Shown: positions 29,466 through 40,165 of the stretch, in pieces | How the letters are laid out: each line of letters starts with the position of its first letter | Numbering within the stretch: the stretch's first letter is position 1 | From: Rebecca billardiae RCC1528 | Taxonomy: Eukaryota > Haptophyta | DNA length: 64,000 bases | Assembly: GCA_965240325.2 (NCBI GenBank) | Contig: OZ251238.1 | Location: 868,001-932,000 of the forward strand | Direction of reading: 5' to 3' | Notes under the pieces: model-generated | Database searches by the model: none | What the model saw: only the letters and a program-made list of their open reading frames with translations | Told to the model about the DNA's origin: nothing | Position numbers and translations under genes: made by a program

Positions 29466-29546
29466 GCCGATTTTTTATTTTTACGGGGCTGGCGGTCTCA
29501 AACCGGTAGATCGAAAACCCGTTACTGCCGACTGAGCTAAATCGGC
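29466..29546 (-). other. tRNA-like sequence with Pol III signals (degenerate tRNA or SINE head)
   Basis: On the minus strand the 81 nt start GCCGATT and end AATCGGC, a perfect 7-bp acceptor-like stem. An A box TAGCTCAGTCGG follows at the right spacing. A B box GGTTTGAGACC matches the consensus with one substitution. A T5 Pol III terminator lies about 10 nt downstream (29452-29456). However, the 3' half of the D stem is missing, the anticodon stem (ACGGG/CCGGT) has a mismatch, and the T stem does not close. So I do not call it a functional tRNA. Confidence 0.55.
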
Positions 29547-29610
29547 TCGCGCGAGCCGATTTAGCTCAGTCGGCACTAAAACGGGTTTTCTACCGGTTAA
29601 TATTTGAGAT
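29491..29610. repeat. ~120-bp palindrome containing two tRNA-like heads
   Basis: The centre is GGCTCGC|GCGAGCC at 29544-29557. The arms contain GATTTAGCTCAGTCGGC in both orientations, then AAAACGGGTTTT/AAAACCCGT and TACCGGT. The left arm is the 5' part of the minus-strand tRNA-like unit; the right arm is a second, head-to-head copy truncated after about 55 bp. Confidence 0.85.
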
Positions 29611-30090
29611 AACCGTAAGTCACCTGGGGACACCCCGCGAGGGCGGACCCTGTACCGTGTACGGTCCGACGTCCCACTAGTCTAACTAACTACCGACTAC
29701 GGATTTGTTGACGAGGTTGTTCCTTCCCAGCCGGCACGGCCCGGTCTGTCCCGGGTGGGCCCGCCCTTGCGCCGGCTCCCCGCGAGAGCCTTACGGCCCG
29801 GGGGGGGGAAGACGAGCCGGAAACGACGACGAAGAATCGAGCAGAAATGAGAAAACCGGACAACGACCAACCGCCGACAGAAGACGAGCACAGTTCCACG
29901 AGAAAGCGCAGCCCCCGGGTCAGACAGTCACCCCCGGGTCAACAACGATGACCCCCTGGTCAACAACGATGACTGCCGTGACCGTGTCAGCAGCCGTTCA
30001 TTATTCATTCGCGATATTATTTACGGATTTACGTAAGCTAGTCGTAGTACTAATACGCTATCTGATAGTAGTATAGTAGTAGCAGTAGTA

Positions 30091-30140
30091 GTAGACGTAG
30101 ACGTAGACGTAGACGTAGACGTAGACGTAGTAGTAGTAGT
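30091..30140. repeat. (GTAGAC)n and GTA microsatellite
   Basis: About six perfect hexamers (GTAGAC) from 30091 run into GTA triplets. Further imperfect GTA/TAG tracts continue to about 30230. Confidence 0.85.
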
Positions 30141-30766
30141 AGTCGTATAGTAGTAGTATCTTAGAGTAGTAGTAGTCTTAGCGTTAGTAGTAGTAGTACA
30201 GTAGTATCAGTAGTAGTAGCGTACAGTCACGTATAACTAGTAGTAATAGTATAGCAATAATATATATGTGGGGTTATTGGTACAATAACTGATTGTCGTC
30301 TAAGAGGACGACAAGAACGCCGGGCGCCAGCGCCGCTCATCAGCCACATCGCCCTCTACCAGACCATCGCCTCAAAGGGCGCTGCTCCCGGACAAACAGT
30401 CTGTCCGGGTTGTTCTTGCTGCCGCCCAGGAGATCGGTTTCCGGCGCCGGCCTCTGCCGCCTGCTTCGCCAGGCGCGGCGTGCGAGATGGCTCCAGCCAA
30501 GCTCGTCCTGCGTCGCCGGCGGCGGCGGCTCGCACGCGGGTGGCGCGTCGCGTGCACCGACCAACATCTTTCGGCTCACTCACGCACCGCGTCTCGTCGA
30601 CGGCGAGCGGCATGCCCACCGCATCTGCTGCCGCTCGCCAAGGCATGAGGACACGTAATGAATCCCACTGAGTAGGAACACACGCAGCCGCCTCGGCATC
30701 GACATGCCAGGCGGCGTGCCCACCTTCGGCCAGCAGTTGGCGTCGGCGTTCACGAGGACGGCTAGA

Positions 30767-30934
<168 letters not shown>

Positions 30935-31565
30935 AATCGATAATGACCGCTGCTTACTGAATCCGAAATATTAATACGGCACTCGACGCGGCACGATCCG
31001 GTCACGTTAGTTGATGTGTTTGTGACTGATCAGCTGGCGGAATACTGAACTCATGAAGGAGTCGGGTGTGACAGCAGGGTGCCTTTAGCCAATTAGCCTA
31101 TAATATTTATTAGCGCCGTGCGGCTCCGGTAGTTAGTCTGACTGTCTGCCAGCCAAGTGAGTCTGCCAACGAGTGAACGACAGCCAACTCGTGACCCGCG
31201 GAGAGTGCGGGAGACGTAGGCTCCGGCCACTTGACCCGTTGCACTCGGGTGAGTGACTACGAGTAGTACCGGTCAGCAGGCCATTAAATGGCGCTTTTCC
31301 GCCTCGCCAGAGTGCGGAAGTGCGCCAGAAAATGGGAATTCCACCCCACGCTGATTCGCGGTCAAGTACTAGTTTCGCCATTGGCATCGGTCCGGACGAC
31401 GCGAGGACCGCGTGATTTGAATAGAGGCAGGGGGCGCGTGATACCCTGCTGCAGCTCGCTCAACTCGAGCTTGATGCGGTTCCGAACCTCTCACTTGGGA
31501 CCTGGGCGTAGATCGGTTTTCTCCTTAGCATCTCAGAGCTCCATCGGCGCGACTCACGTGAAACT

Positions 31566-32357
31566 TCAGCCGGGCGGCTTGCGCCGCAGACCAATCAGCG
31601 ACAGCGAGGAGGTGCCAATCGACTGCAGGAAGTGGGAGCCGCAGCCGTCGAGGCAGCGGTGCTGGTTCCCACCCGACGTGATCAGCCCCGGCTTGAGCTC
31701 GTGCTCTGAGCACACGGGGCAGCGCATGTCGTTCGAGCCCTCGCGTACGAGCACCTCGTGCATGGGCCATGCGGTGAGACCCTCGATCAGCTCACGGTCG
31801 CACGCAAAGGTGTCGCTGGCCTCCGCCAGGCCAGGGTTGTCCCCCTCGGCGCGCAGGATGGTCAGCTCGGGCCGGAGACGGCGGAGGCCGTGCAGCACCG
31901 TGTCTGCCGCGGCGCCGAGCGCCTCGTTCGATCTGAGGTCGAGCGTGCGCAGCGCCGGCAGGGCACCGGTCGCGAGCGCTGCCACGAGCCGCTGCAGGGC
32001 GCTGTCCGAGAGGCCTGAGGACGACAGGTCGAGCACCTGCGTCTTGTCGTTCTTCGCCGCCACCTCGCACAGCTGGCGAGCATCCACGCGCGCGGGGTGG
32101 GGGACGCAACGGGGTCAGTGGGGGCCCAGGCGCACAGCGTGCGCTCGCCACAGCGATGCGCGCACCTGGGCCGTGCGCTCATCGTGCGCAATGAAGTCGC
32201 AGTCGCCGAACTTCACCTCAAGGGCGATGTTGCGCGACAAGGCCGCGATGGCAATGTCGAACCTGCCACCGCCGCGCGCGCATCACCGCTCAGTCAACGC
32301 CATGGCTCCTGCGCGACCTGTCGCTCGCGGAGCGGCTTACCGGTCGTTAGACGCCAT
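31566..32357 (-). CDS. Leucine-rich repeat protein with C-terminal zinc ribbon
   Basis: Exons 32341-32357, 32166-32262 and 31566-32072; 206 residues. Exon 1 is a 17-bp mini-exon (MASNDR) with donor GTAAGC, the most conventional in the window. Exon 2 gives FDIAIAALSRNIALEVKFGD and ends ERTAQ, and exon 3 continues LCEVAAKNDKTQVLDLSSSG. The middle has RNI-type LRRs (VLDLSSSGLSDSALQRLV, LRTLDLRSNEALG). The C-terminus has a C-x2-C ... C-x3-C cluster (RCPVCSEH and HRCLDGCGSH), likely one zinc site. The first intron could alternatively be read from an ATG nearer exon 2, but that path meets a TGA or needs a 24-nt intron. Cellular role unknown; LRR plus zinc ribbon suggests protein-protein interaction. 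Confidence 0.72.
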
Positions 32358-32529
32358 TGCTGATCCCTTCCGCTCGCGCTCGGGCAACCTTCTGGGAAAC
32401 CGTCGCAAGAGATTTTGCTGCGCCAACCTTTTTTTTCATCATATCATTTTTTCACTGCCATCATATCTGCTGAGACGACGTACGACGAGCGCAGCGCGTC
32501 TGCGCGGTGCGGAGGCCTGCCGTGTCGCC

Positions 32530-33417
32530 TCACACTCGGATGGCACCACGGCCAGGCAGTGGGACCGGCGGGACCGACCGCAGCCCGGCGCTCGGCAGAG
32601 TCGCTGCCGTGCTCGGCGCCTCAGCATCTGCGGGCAGAGGTGTCGCGTTGATCACAAACGATTGGCCAGGCACGTGCGTCGCGGGCACGAGGGCGCGTAG
32701 CACCCGCCCGTCGGGCGCGGTCACCTTGAGCTCGTCGCCGGTCTTCTTGCCCGGCGGCACTCGCACGACGATCAAGCAGCTCGAGCGGGCGATGGCGGGA
32801 TTGGCGCCGACCGCGACCGGCGTCGCGCGCGGAATCACAATCGAAAACCACATGAACTTGCGCAGGCCCTCGCGCCGTCGCAAGGCGTGGCCGAGGCTGC
32901 GGCAGCGGCAGTCGACCGGGCGAGATGCGTACGACAGCTCGAGCCCCGACGCCGCGAAGTGCGGCCGGTGCCGCGCGAGGAGGAACTCGGCCTTGCGATC
33001 GAGCTGCCTGCCAATACAGAGCATGAAGCACACACCCACGCAGCTGCCGAGCACGGCGGCGCTGGGCAGGGCGCATCTGATCGCCAGCTCGAGGTCCGGG
33101 TGCGGGGGTAGCAGCAGGAGCACCAAGGCGAGGGTCGCGAAGATGCAGAGCCAGACGGCCGTCGCCACGACCCACTTGAACTGCACGGCGTTCAGCCGGT
33201 GCACGTCTGCGAGGAACGAGTCCCACACAGCGGCGCGGATGCGCAGGGCGAGCTGGGGCGGGACGGGCGAGTGCCGCGGGTGCGACCAGTACAGCGTGTG
33301 CACGGGGAGGAAGAAGCAGCACGAGCCATCGAACGCGCTTACCACCACCCTCTCTGGCGTCTCGTCCGATTCGATCGGACCGCCCGCGCGCGGCCGCGCC
33401 GAGAACCGATTGCCCAT
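32530..33417 (-). CDS. Two-TM protein, possibly N-myristoylated, with PG-type C-terminal motif
   Basis: 295 residues from the ATG at 33417. It starts MGNRFSA, which fits the N-myristoylation rule (Gly2, Ser6). The frame is open upstream to a GTG at 33600, but that part has no protein character. Two hydrophobic helices follow: VVATAVWLCIFATLALVLLL and PSAAVLGSCVGVCFMLCIG. They are joined by a short loop, as in a membrane hairpin. The C-terminal region contains VVRVPPGKKTGDELKVTAPD, then VLRALVPATHVPGQSFVI. This resembles the repeated VxVPxG..PG..F.V.APDG motif seen in many algal and other protist proteins. Function unknown; probably membrane-associated with a cytosolic tail. Confidence 0.68.
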   Translation of the reverse strand: MGNRFSARPRAGGPIESDETPERVVVSAFDGSCCFFLPVHTLYWSHPRHSPVPPQLALRIRAAVWDSFLADVHRLNAVQFKWVVATAVWLCIFATLALVLLLLPPHPDLELAIRCALPSAAVLGSCVGVCFMLCIGRQLDRKAEFLLARHRPHFAASGLELSYASRPVDCRCRSLGHALRRREGLRKFMWFSIVIPRATPVAVGANPAIARSSCLIVVRVPPGKKTGDELKVTAPDGRVLRALVPATHVPGQSFVINATPLPADAEAPSTAATLPSAGLRSVPPVPLPGRGAIRV

Positions 33418-35935
33418 GCGCACGAAAGCGGCAGCGGCACGTGAAGACCCGTCCAGCAGAAGAAGAGAATGCGCAGGCGTAGCGCGACGGGCGGCCAGGC
33501 CGACGTACGCCCACACCGGCCGATGGCCCAACGCGCGTGCCCACGAGGGGTGGCGCCGGCGTCGGCCGGCGGTGAACGCGCGCTTTTGTGATTTGTCCAC
33601 CGGCCGTGGTCAGGACACATGGAGGCATGGAGCGAGTTCGATTCTTTTAATTAAATCACTGACGACGTCAACGTCACTCAACGTAGTGTGCGGTGTGACG
33701 CCGAGTCACGTTGACGTCGCACGTGCACCAACGCGGTCACTCCGGTCGCACCAGCCCTTTGGGTCCGCCCATGCCAGCACGCAGACCTCGCTCAACGCAG
33801 ATCATCCCGGCTCCCGCCGTACATACTAGTTCACTTCACGGTTCCGCGGCCGGGCACGCGGCCGCTGAGTCCGAGGGGCGGCTGGCCCTAAGCGCCCGGC
33901 CGATACTAACTACTCGATAGTCCAGGTCCTCAATGACAACTCCGGCATTCCCGGCTGTGGGCTGTGGAGTGTGGGCCGCGTGGCGGCTGTTCCAGACCCA
34001 TGCATGTCCGATAACTGTATATATATACGGCAGTCACTTCGACACTTGTCAGAGTAGCTTACTTAGAGTTACGTCATCATCAGCATCATTCCAGCAGACG
34101 AACCGCGGGTCGACGCGGGCGTCACTCTGATGCCATCACTACTTCTCATCACAGATATCACACTACTAGCTAGTATAGTCAGTTAGCTGTTCTTCATTAG
34201 TCTTAGTATACCAAGGCCGTAGGGGGGCCAAAGTGGCACTGTAGCGTTACTGACGGCCACGAGCGCGGGTCCTAGCGAGTGTTTAGAGCTGATTTCGGGC
34301 TGGATCATTTGCCCTCTGGAGGGGTCTGGGCCGGCCATGTAAAAAAATCAGGTGCACATACCCTGAATATAGGGCGTAACGGCTAGCATATTTACTTATT
34401 AGAATGAGCCTGAACTTATTGGAAACGGTATGTAACGGTCGTCCTATATGTGACATATAGACCATGTCGACCTCACTTTGATAGAGCATCTCAGCGAGAT
34501 CGTTCTGAGTCCCCAGCAGCAGCAGGTCCCAACATGCGATATAGGCTGTGTACTGGCAGGCTGTCAAATATGTAGTTTCCTAGAAGCCACCGATCGTTAC
34601 ATACCCACTGTGTATATAGGCGCCATGCTGATGAATACAGCCTAGTCTGATCTCGAGCTGCGAGATACGTTTTCAGACTGTGTATACGGCCACGCGTACG
34701 GCGTATTGCAGACATAGTAGACCCAAAGCACCGGCCCCACGTCCTTAGCCCGGGAGTGCTCTCGGTCATAGTCAAGGTTTAAAGTGACTCGAGCCAACCG
34801 TCACCGCTCCCTGGCCGAGACCTACGAGGCAGGTCAAATCTGTCGTCGTCGCAGTGCGGCACAGTGCCGAGCATGCGATTCGGCAGCAAACGTCTGCTCC
34901 AGGCGGTGGCTGGCGTGTCTGCACCAAACCAGGCTGGATGGGATTGGTCCATATAGGTACGCACTACCCTGTTCCGCGCTATTTCTGGGCTTAGGGGCGG
35001 ATATTCGGCCTACAGAGGCTGATCCGGCGCTGTTCGGCGCTCCTGGCTGGCTGCGCGGAGCCCAACGGCAAGCGCCGGCGTGTGCAAGGTGTCAAGATTG
35101 AGACGGTCTCTGACGCTCCCGCCGGTCTTGGGCGCACCAGGGTGCATGAGGGCCCATCTGCATCTGCTTCTGCAGGCATGAGCGTCACAGGGGCGCGCTT
35201 GCAGGCACGGTCGAGTGCACGTCGGACCTGTCGAATGAGCCAACCGCTGCCTGCGAGCACGTCCGCGACGTCCTGAGAGGCGAATGGGAGGCGCCCAGAC
35301 GCCATCAGAGGGCACACGTGACCCATACCCAACGTACTGACCATCGCAAGTGCCACGGCAGGTGCAAACACGGGCCCTACAAGCGGAACATGACAGTTGC
35401 GAGCTCCGCGGAGGTGTTGCGCGCGAGCTCGCGCCGGTCTGCTGACGGCGATTCCGGCGCAGCAGGGCAGGTTAGGCGAGCTGGGCATCCACATACATAC
35501 ATGGGCACTTGGTGCGAGCATCGATCTCAACTGTGCGAGTTGATCATGAGCCACACCGTGCGGTAGCGTGACGGGCGCACGCAGCGCGCCAATTCAAGCC
35601 GGCCGACGCGCGCCGCGCACGGCGCGAGATGGCCAAGAAGCGGGTGGTGAGCCGCTGGTGGCGCAAAGGCACGGGTCAGTAGCGCCCACCAGCGTCACGC
35701 GCGCGCGCACCCGAGACCATCTCGGCGTCTCAAAGGTCGCGAGCGCGCGGCGGTCCACTGCCTCCGGCCGCTCGCGCTGGAGCGGAACCGAGCTCTGAGC
35801 GTCCGAAGGCGTGAAGCTCGATTTTCGAGCGGGGTCCGAGAAAAAGGCTCCGCGCCACCCTAAAAGGCCGAGGGCGGAGCGAAAATGCGACGCGACTTTG
35901 CTTTTCATTTTTAAATGGGCGGTTTGGCCCCCCTA
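33418..35935. other. Long intergenic spacer
   Basis: 2.5 kb with no gene I can support. It is AT-richer than coding DNA, especially 34000-34750. Minus-strand frames at 34283-34567 and 34991-35554 are open but have no domain, no splice context and unlike codon use. Confidence 0.45.
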
Positions 35936-36251
35936 CCAAGGGGCTTACAAAATACCACTGGGGGCGAAAGCGCCAGTGAGGAGCCCCGTCGGATGCGAGG
36001 CTCCTGAGACGGACAGCGTCCGGACGGTCACGGGTCAGCGGAAAACATCACTGTGCGAGAAGTTTGAATCCGACTTCTGGCACAGACTGACGGCGGCACT
36101 AATAAGTGTAGTTTTCCGCTGACCGGAGTCCGGACGGGCGGACGCTGTAGAGTGTAGTCCGTCTCAGGTCGGATCGAGCCCTCGCTGCCCCCCTCGCATC
36201 CGACAGCTGTGTTTCGCCCCCAGTGGTCGTAGTATTTTGTAAGACCCTTGA
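35936..36251. mobile_element. MITE, second copy, 316 bp
   Basis: Same family as 26315-26583: the left end is CCAAGGGGCTTACAAAATAC, then CACTGGGGGCGAAA, GTCGGATGCGAGG and GAGACGGACAGCGTCCGG. The right end is a diverged inverted copy (GTATTTTGTAAGACCCTTG). Internal sequence differs from copy 1 apart from GGAAAACA(T/C) and AAGTTTGAATCCG. No clear target-site duplication, so this copy is older. Confidence 0.85.
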
Positions 36252-36563
36252 TTGAGTACATATACAGCATATAGCACACGACATGATGATGAGTATAGCC
36301 GCAGTCTGAGTCGATCGGACGATCCGGGCAGGCGACTTTGAGTTTGACGTTCCGACCGCGCTCTGAGTTTGACGGTAGTACGACTGTCGACTCGGGCAGC
36401 CGCGGCCCACCGCTGTGATATATTTCACGGGTCGTCGCGCGGTGTCGCCGTCGGGCTCGGGCTCGGCGTGGCGGCCAATCGGCAATCTGCAGTCAGTCTA
36501 ATGACGACTGCCAGCGCTGCTGCCAGCAATTAAGCCTCACGGCCGGTGCGCGCGCGCGTACGC
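36252..36563. other. Intergenic spacer
   Basis: 312 bp between the MITE and the stop codon of the SRCR gene. No gene seen. Confidence 0.4.
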
Positions 36564-39500
36564 TCACAGCAGCTCGACGCGGCCTGTATTGCGCCCCGCG
36601 GTCCGCCGCGCCCCGACCCGCCGCTCGCGCGCACCACCGCGCATGGCGCTCATCGCCGCCACCAGGGCGGCCACAACAGCCAGCGCGCCACCGGCCGCGC
36701 TGAGCGCCCACTCGCCGCCGGCGCGCCGAGCTGCGGCGTGGCCGTGGCGCGCGCGGCCGCGCGCGCGCACGTCATCCGGCAGCACAGAGTCCATCGCGTC
36801 CTGCAGCGTCGCCGCCTCGCCCAGCCACGACTTGGGCTTGTCGTAGAGCATCTTATCCGGCTTGTACCACTTGGAGCGTGAGCCGCAATACTCGCGAATC
36901 TCTGGGAGGCCGCCGCCGCCGTGCGCGAGGCACTCCACAATCACGTCGTCGTCGTGTGTCGTGCAGGACGGTGTTTCGTCGTCGGAGGACGTCTGCGAGT
37001 AGACCCACCGGTCGATGCCGCAGCGCAGCAGCGAGCCCTCCTTGCCGTCGCAGTTGGCGAACGCCAGGTTGATCGGCGTGGCGAGGGCCACCTTTGAGAG
37101 CGGGACCTCCTCCTTGCCGCGCGCGCTCACGTGCTGCGTGCCGTCCGCGTACCCCAGGCGGCGGCAGGCGACTTTGGCTGCGGGGAACTCGTTGCGCCGC
37201 GTGTGGAAGCGCGAGAAGCCCTCCTTGCACACGGTGCCCCACCGCCCGTCCTTATACAGGTACAGCGAGCCCTTCGGGTGCGCCGAGAGCCAGAGGTCGC
37301 CCTCGGTCGGGCGCGTGCAGTTGTGCTCGGCGGCCACCCGCGCGCCCTCGTACACTTCGAGAGTCACAGAGTCAAGCGTGGGCCCGCCGGCGCCGAGCAT
37401 TGACGGCACGGGCGGCGGCGGCGCGGCGGGCGGCCCTGGCTTCGTGCAACGCTCGCTGCTGCCCCAGTTGCCCAGGCCGATGTGCAGCGACTCTTGGATC
37501 GAGCAGCCCACGTCCAGCTGAGGGCGAGGGGCGCGCGGCGCGCGGGCGCGGCGCGCGGGCGCGGCGTCAGCGGGCGGGAGTGCAGCGGGGCGCTCCGCGG
37601 GGGCGGTGCGCTCGGGGTGGGCCCCGGCTGGACGCACGCGCGCGCGCGCGCGGTGGCGGCGCGGCCGCGCGCCCATGCCGTGCCCGCCGCCGCGCCGCGC
37701 GCACCGAGAGCAGAATGAGCGCGAGGATGATGAGCAGCAGCGCGCAGCACAGCGCCGCCAGCGCGTTGGAGCCGAGGCGGCGGCGCTTCTTCTGCAGCAG
37801 GAGCAGGTCAGCGGCCGGCGCGGCGGCGGGCGCGTCGACTAGCCATGACGCGTCCTCGTCGACCGCGGCCGCCGCCACCGACCTCGCTGCCGACGCCTCG
37901 TCGGCCTTGAGGAAGCCTGTACTCAGCGACATGGAGCGGGAGGCCGTCTGGGACGCCATCTGCGAGGCCATCTGCGACGGGTGCTCGGAGGGGTACTGCG
38001 AAGCGTACTGCGACGCCTGCTGCGACGCGTGCTGGGACGCGTGCTGCGTTGCGTAACCTGACATGGCGCGGGAGGCGAGCTCGGAGGGCGGCTCCGTCTT
38101 GATCTCGGGCGGCGGCGCGGCGGCGGGCGCCGGCGCGCGTGGCAGCGGCGGCGGAGGCTCGGCGGCCACGCTCGTCGCCACGGCGGCGGCAGCGGCGCCG
38201 GCGGCGGCGGCCGCGCCGAAGCCGACGCCGACCGCGGCATCCGCCTTGGCCGGGCTGGCGCTTGCCTGTGCGCCAAACGAGACCTGGGAGCCGCTCGGGC
38301 TCGGGTGCGGGCTCGCGCGCGCGTCGACGAGCAGCCCGGTGGGGCTGAACTCGCTCGCGTTGCTCACCGACTCGAGGTTGTCCTCCTCCGTCGCGGGCAG
38401 CAGGATGTCCAGCAGCAGCTTGGCGTGCCTCTGCCGCCCCGCGTCTGGATGCGACACCGCCATCTCGCGGAGCCGAGAGATCACCTCCTCCGTCGAGAGG
38501 CCGCGGAGCTCGACCCAGAGCGCGTCGATGCCGTCGGCGTCGTCGCCCGCCTCGGCGCGGCGCGGCGCGAGCAGCGAGCGGATCCGGTTCCGATCGGTCA
38601 CGTCTCGGCGCGAGCCCACCTCGTTCCGGACGTAGAGTTCGAAGGGCGTGCGGCCCGAGACGTCGGTCGCGTCGCGGCGCGCGCCGTTCTCGAGCATCAG
38701 CTCAAAGATGCCGACGGGGCAGTCCGCCTGCGCGCCGATGTGCAGCGCGGTGGCGCCGGTGACGTCCTTCGTGTTCACAAACTCCGAGACGTTCACGCCG
38801 TGCGACGCCGTCGCGAGCTGCAGCAGCAGCCGCGAGACGCCGAGGCGGCGCTGCGACACGGCGAGGTGAAGAGCGGTCGCTCGCTTCTGTGTCATCGCGC
38901 GCACGTCCGCGCCCGCCGAGACAAGGCGGCGCACGATCTTGGTGTGCCCGCACGCCGCCGCGAGGTGCAGCGACGTCCTGCGCCGGGGGCGGGGGCGGCG
39001 TGGCGTGGGCGCGGTTCGGGGCCGCCGCCGCGCGCATCGCGTGAGCGCGCGCGTGTGCGCCGCCCGCCCGCGGCGCGCGCGCGAGGCCGCGGCGCGGGGC
39101 AGTTCGCGGCGCGCGAGCGGCGGCGCACCAGCCCTTCACGTGCGTGAGCGACGTGTCCGCGCCGTAGTCGAGGAGCATCTCGACGGCGTTGTCGTGCCCG
39201 CGCCGCGCCGCCCACATCAGCGGCGTCCAGCCGTCGCGGCCGCGGCAGTCGATGTTGACGCCTTGCTTGATGAGCGTGAGCGCGCAGTTGATGTGCCCAT
39301 GCTCCGCCGCGTAGTGCAGCGCGAGCCAGCCGTCCGCGGAGGCGAGGTTGATGCTCTCCGGGTCCTCGTTGAGGCACCGCGTGAGCAGATCCACGTCGCC
39401 CAGGAAGGCCGCCTTGTGCACGCCCTCGAGGCGCGTGCCGCTGCTGGGCGACACGAGGCGGAAGGGCGACTGCTGGCCCGCCTGCCCGCTGCTCATCCGC

Positions 39501-39772
39501 GAGCCTCCGCCCACCGACGGCGACGAGGCCGCGCCACGGCTGGTGGCGCTCGTGTACGACTTGTTCGAGCGCGTCTCCTCCTCCTCCTCCGTCCGCGACG
39601 CCGCGAGCGTGCTCGCGAGCGCGTTGACGACGCGCGTGCTCACCTGCGGCTCCTCGGCAATCTGGACCTGCTTCGACGCGGCGAGGGTGCTTGCGAGGGC
39701 GTTGACGACGCGGTCGCTCACTTGCACCTCGCCAGCCTCATTCACAACGCGCGTCTCCGGTGCCCCCGACAT
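36564..39772 (-). CDS. Ankyrin-repeat / transmembrane / SRCR protein
   Basis: Exons 39129-39772, 37705-38977 and 36564-37517; 956 residues. The N-terminal part has a duplicated block (RVVNALASTLAAS twice) and then ankyrin repeats: DGWLALHYAAEHGHINCALT, DGWTPLMWAARRGHDNAVEM, and GWTSLHLAAACGHTKIVRRL across intron 1 (phase 2). RATALHLAVSQRRLG and GATALHIGAQADCPVG follow. A Ser/Gln-rich linker (HASQHASQQASQYASQ) precedes a TM helix NALAALCCALLLIILALILL, which ends at intron 2. Exon 3 encodes an SRCR domain: LYKDGRWGTVCKEGFSR, VACRRLGYADG, LAFANCDGKEGSLLRC and DDDVIVEC. A second hydrophobic stretch (LSAAGGALAVVAALVAAM) lies near the C-terminus; a short in-frame intron just before it is possible. 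The topology suggests ankyrins inside and a scavenger-receptor domain outside. Confidence 0.85.
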
Positions 39773-40165
39773 CGCGCTCGAGCTGGGCTGCGCAGCTGGG
39801 CGAAATCGTCGTCGCCGTGCGCGACGGGGTGCTCGAGGCCACTGCTTGCTCGAGCACTGGAGCTGCTCGCCCTGCCAGCTTCAAGCTCTCCCTTTTCTGT
39901 TTTGATTGTGGACGGGCCGGGGTGGTTTCACCTTTCCCGAGCTTGCGCCGCGGCACCGGTCGGGGCGCTCGACTTTTGGGGCCGATTATCATCCGGCGAG
40001 CGGCCGTGCGTCCGAGAGTCTGAAATACTCTGAACCATTGCACGCAAATAGACTGGCGTGCGATCTCCGACCAACATCTCGGGCCGGCCTGCGGGCCCTG
40101 CGAAACGTGATCGTTGTGCTCTCTTCTGGAAGTTCACGATGGAGCGCCTTGCCCGTGAAGCCGGC
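39773..40165. other. Intergenic spacer
   Basis: 393 bp between the 5' end of the ankyrin-SRCR gene and the 3' end of the next minus-strand gene. GC-rich near the ankyrin start, otherwise featureless. Confidence 0.4.

Noticed and set aside
29466-29546. Functional tRNA gene
   Set aside because: Acceptor stem and A/B boxes are present, but the D, anticodon and T stems do not form properly.
30300-30760. Possible transposase remnant in the spacer island
   Set aside because: Short fragments in two frames look protein-like, but no family or boundaries could be recognised, so it is not listed as a gene.
34283-35554. Minus-strand ORFs at 34283-34567 and 34991-35554
   Set aside because: No domains, atypical codon use, no splice signals joining them; chance open frames in a long spacer.
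36738-36783. Fourth intron in the ankyrin-SRCR gene (GTGCGCGCGC...)
   Set aside because: A donor-like site exists, but the unspliced frame already gives a good hydrophobic C-terminal segment and no acceptor is clearly better; left unspliced.
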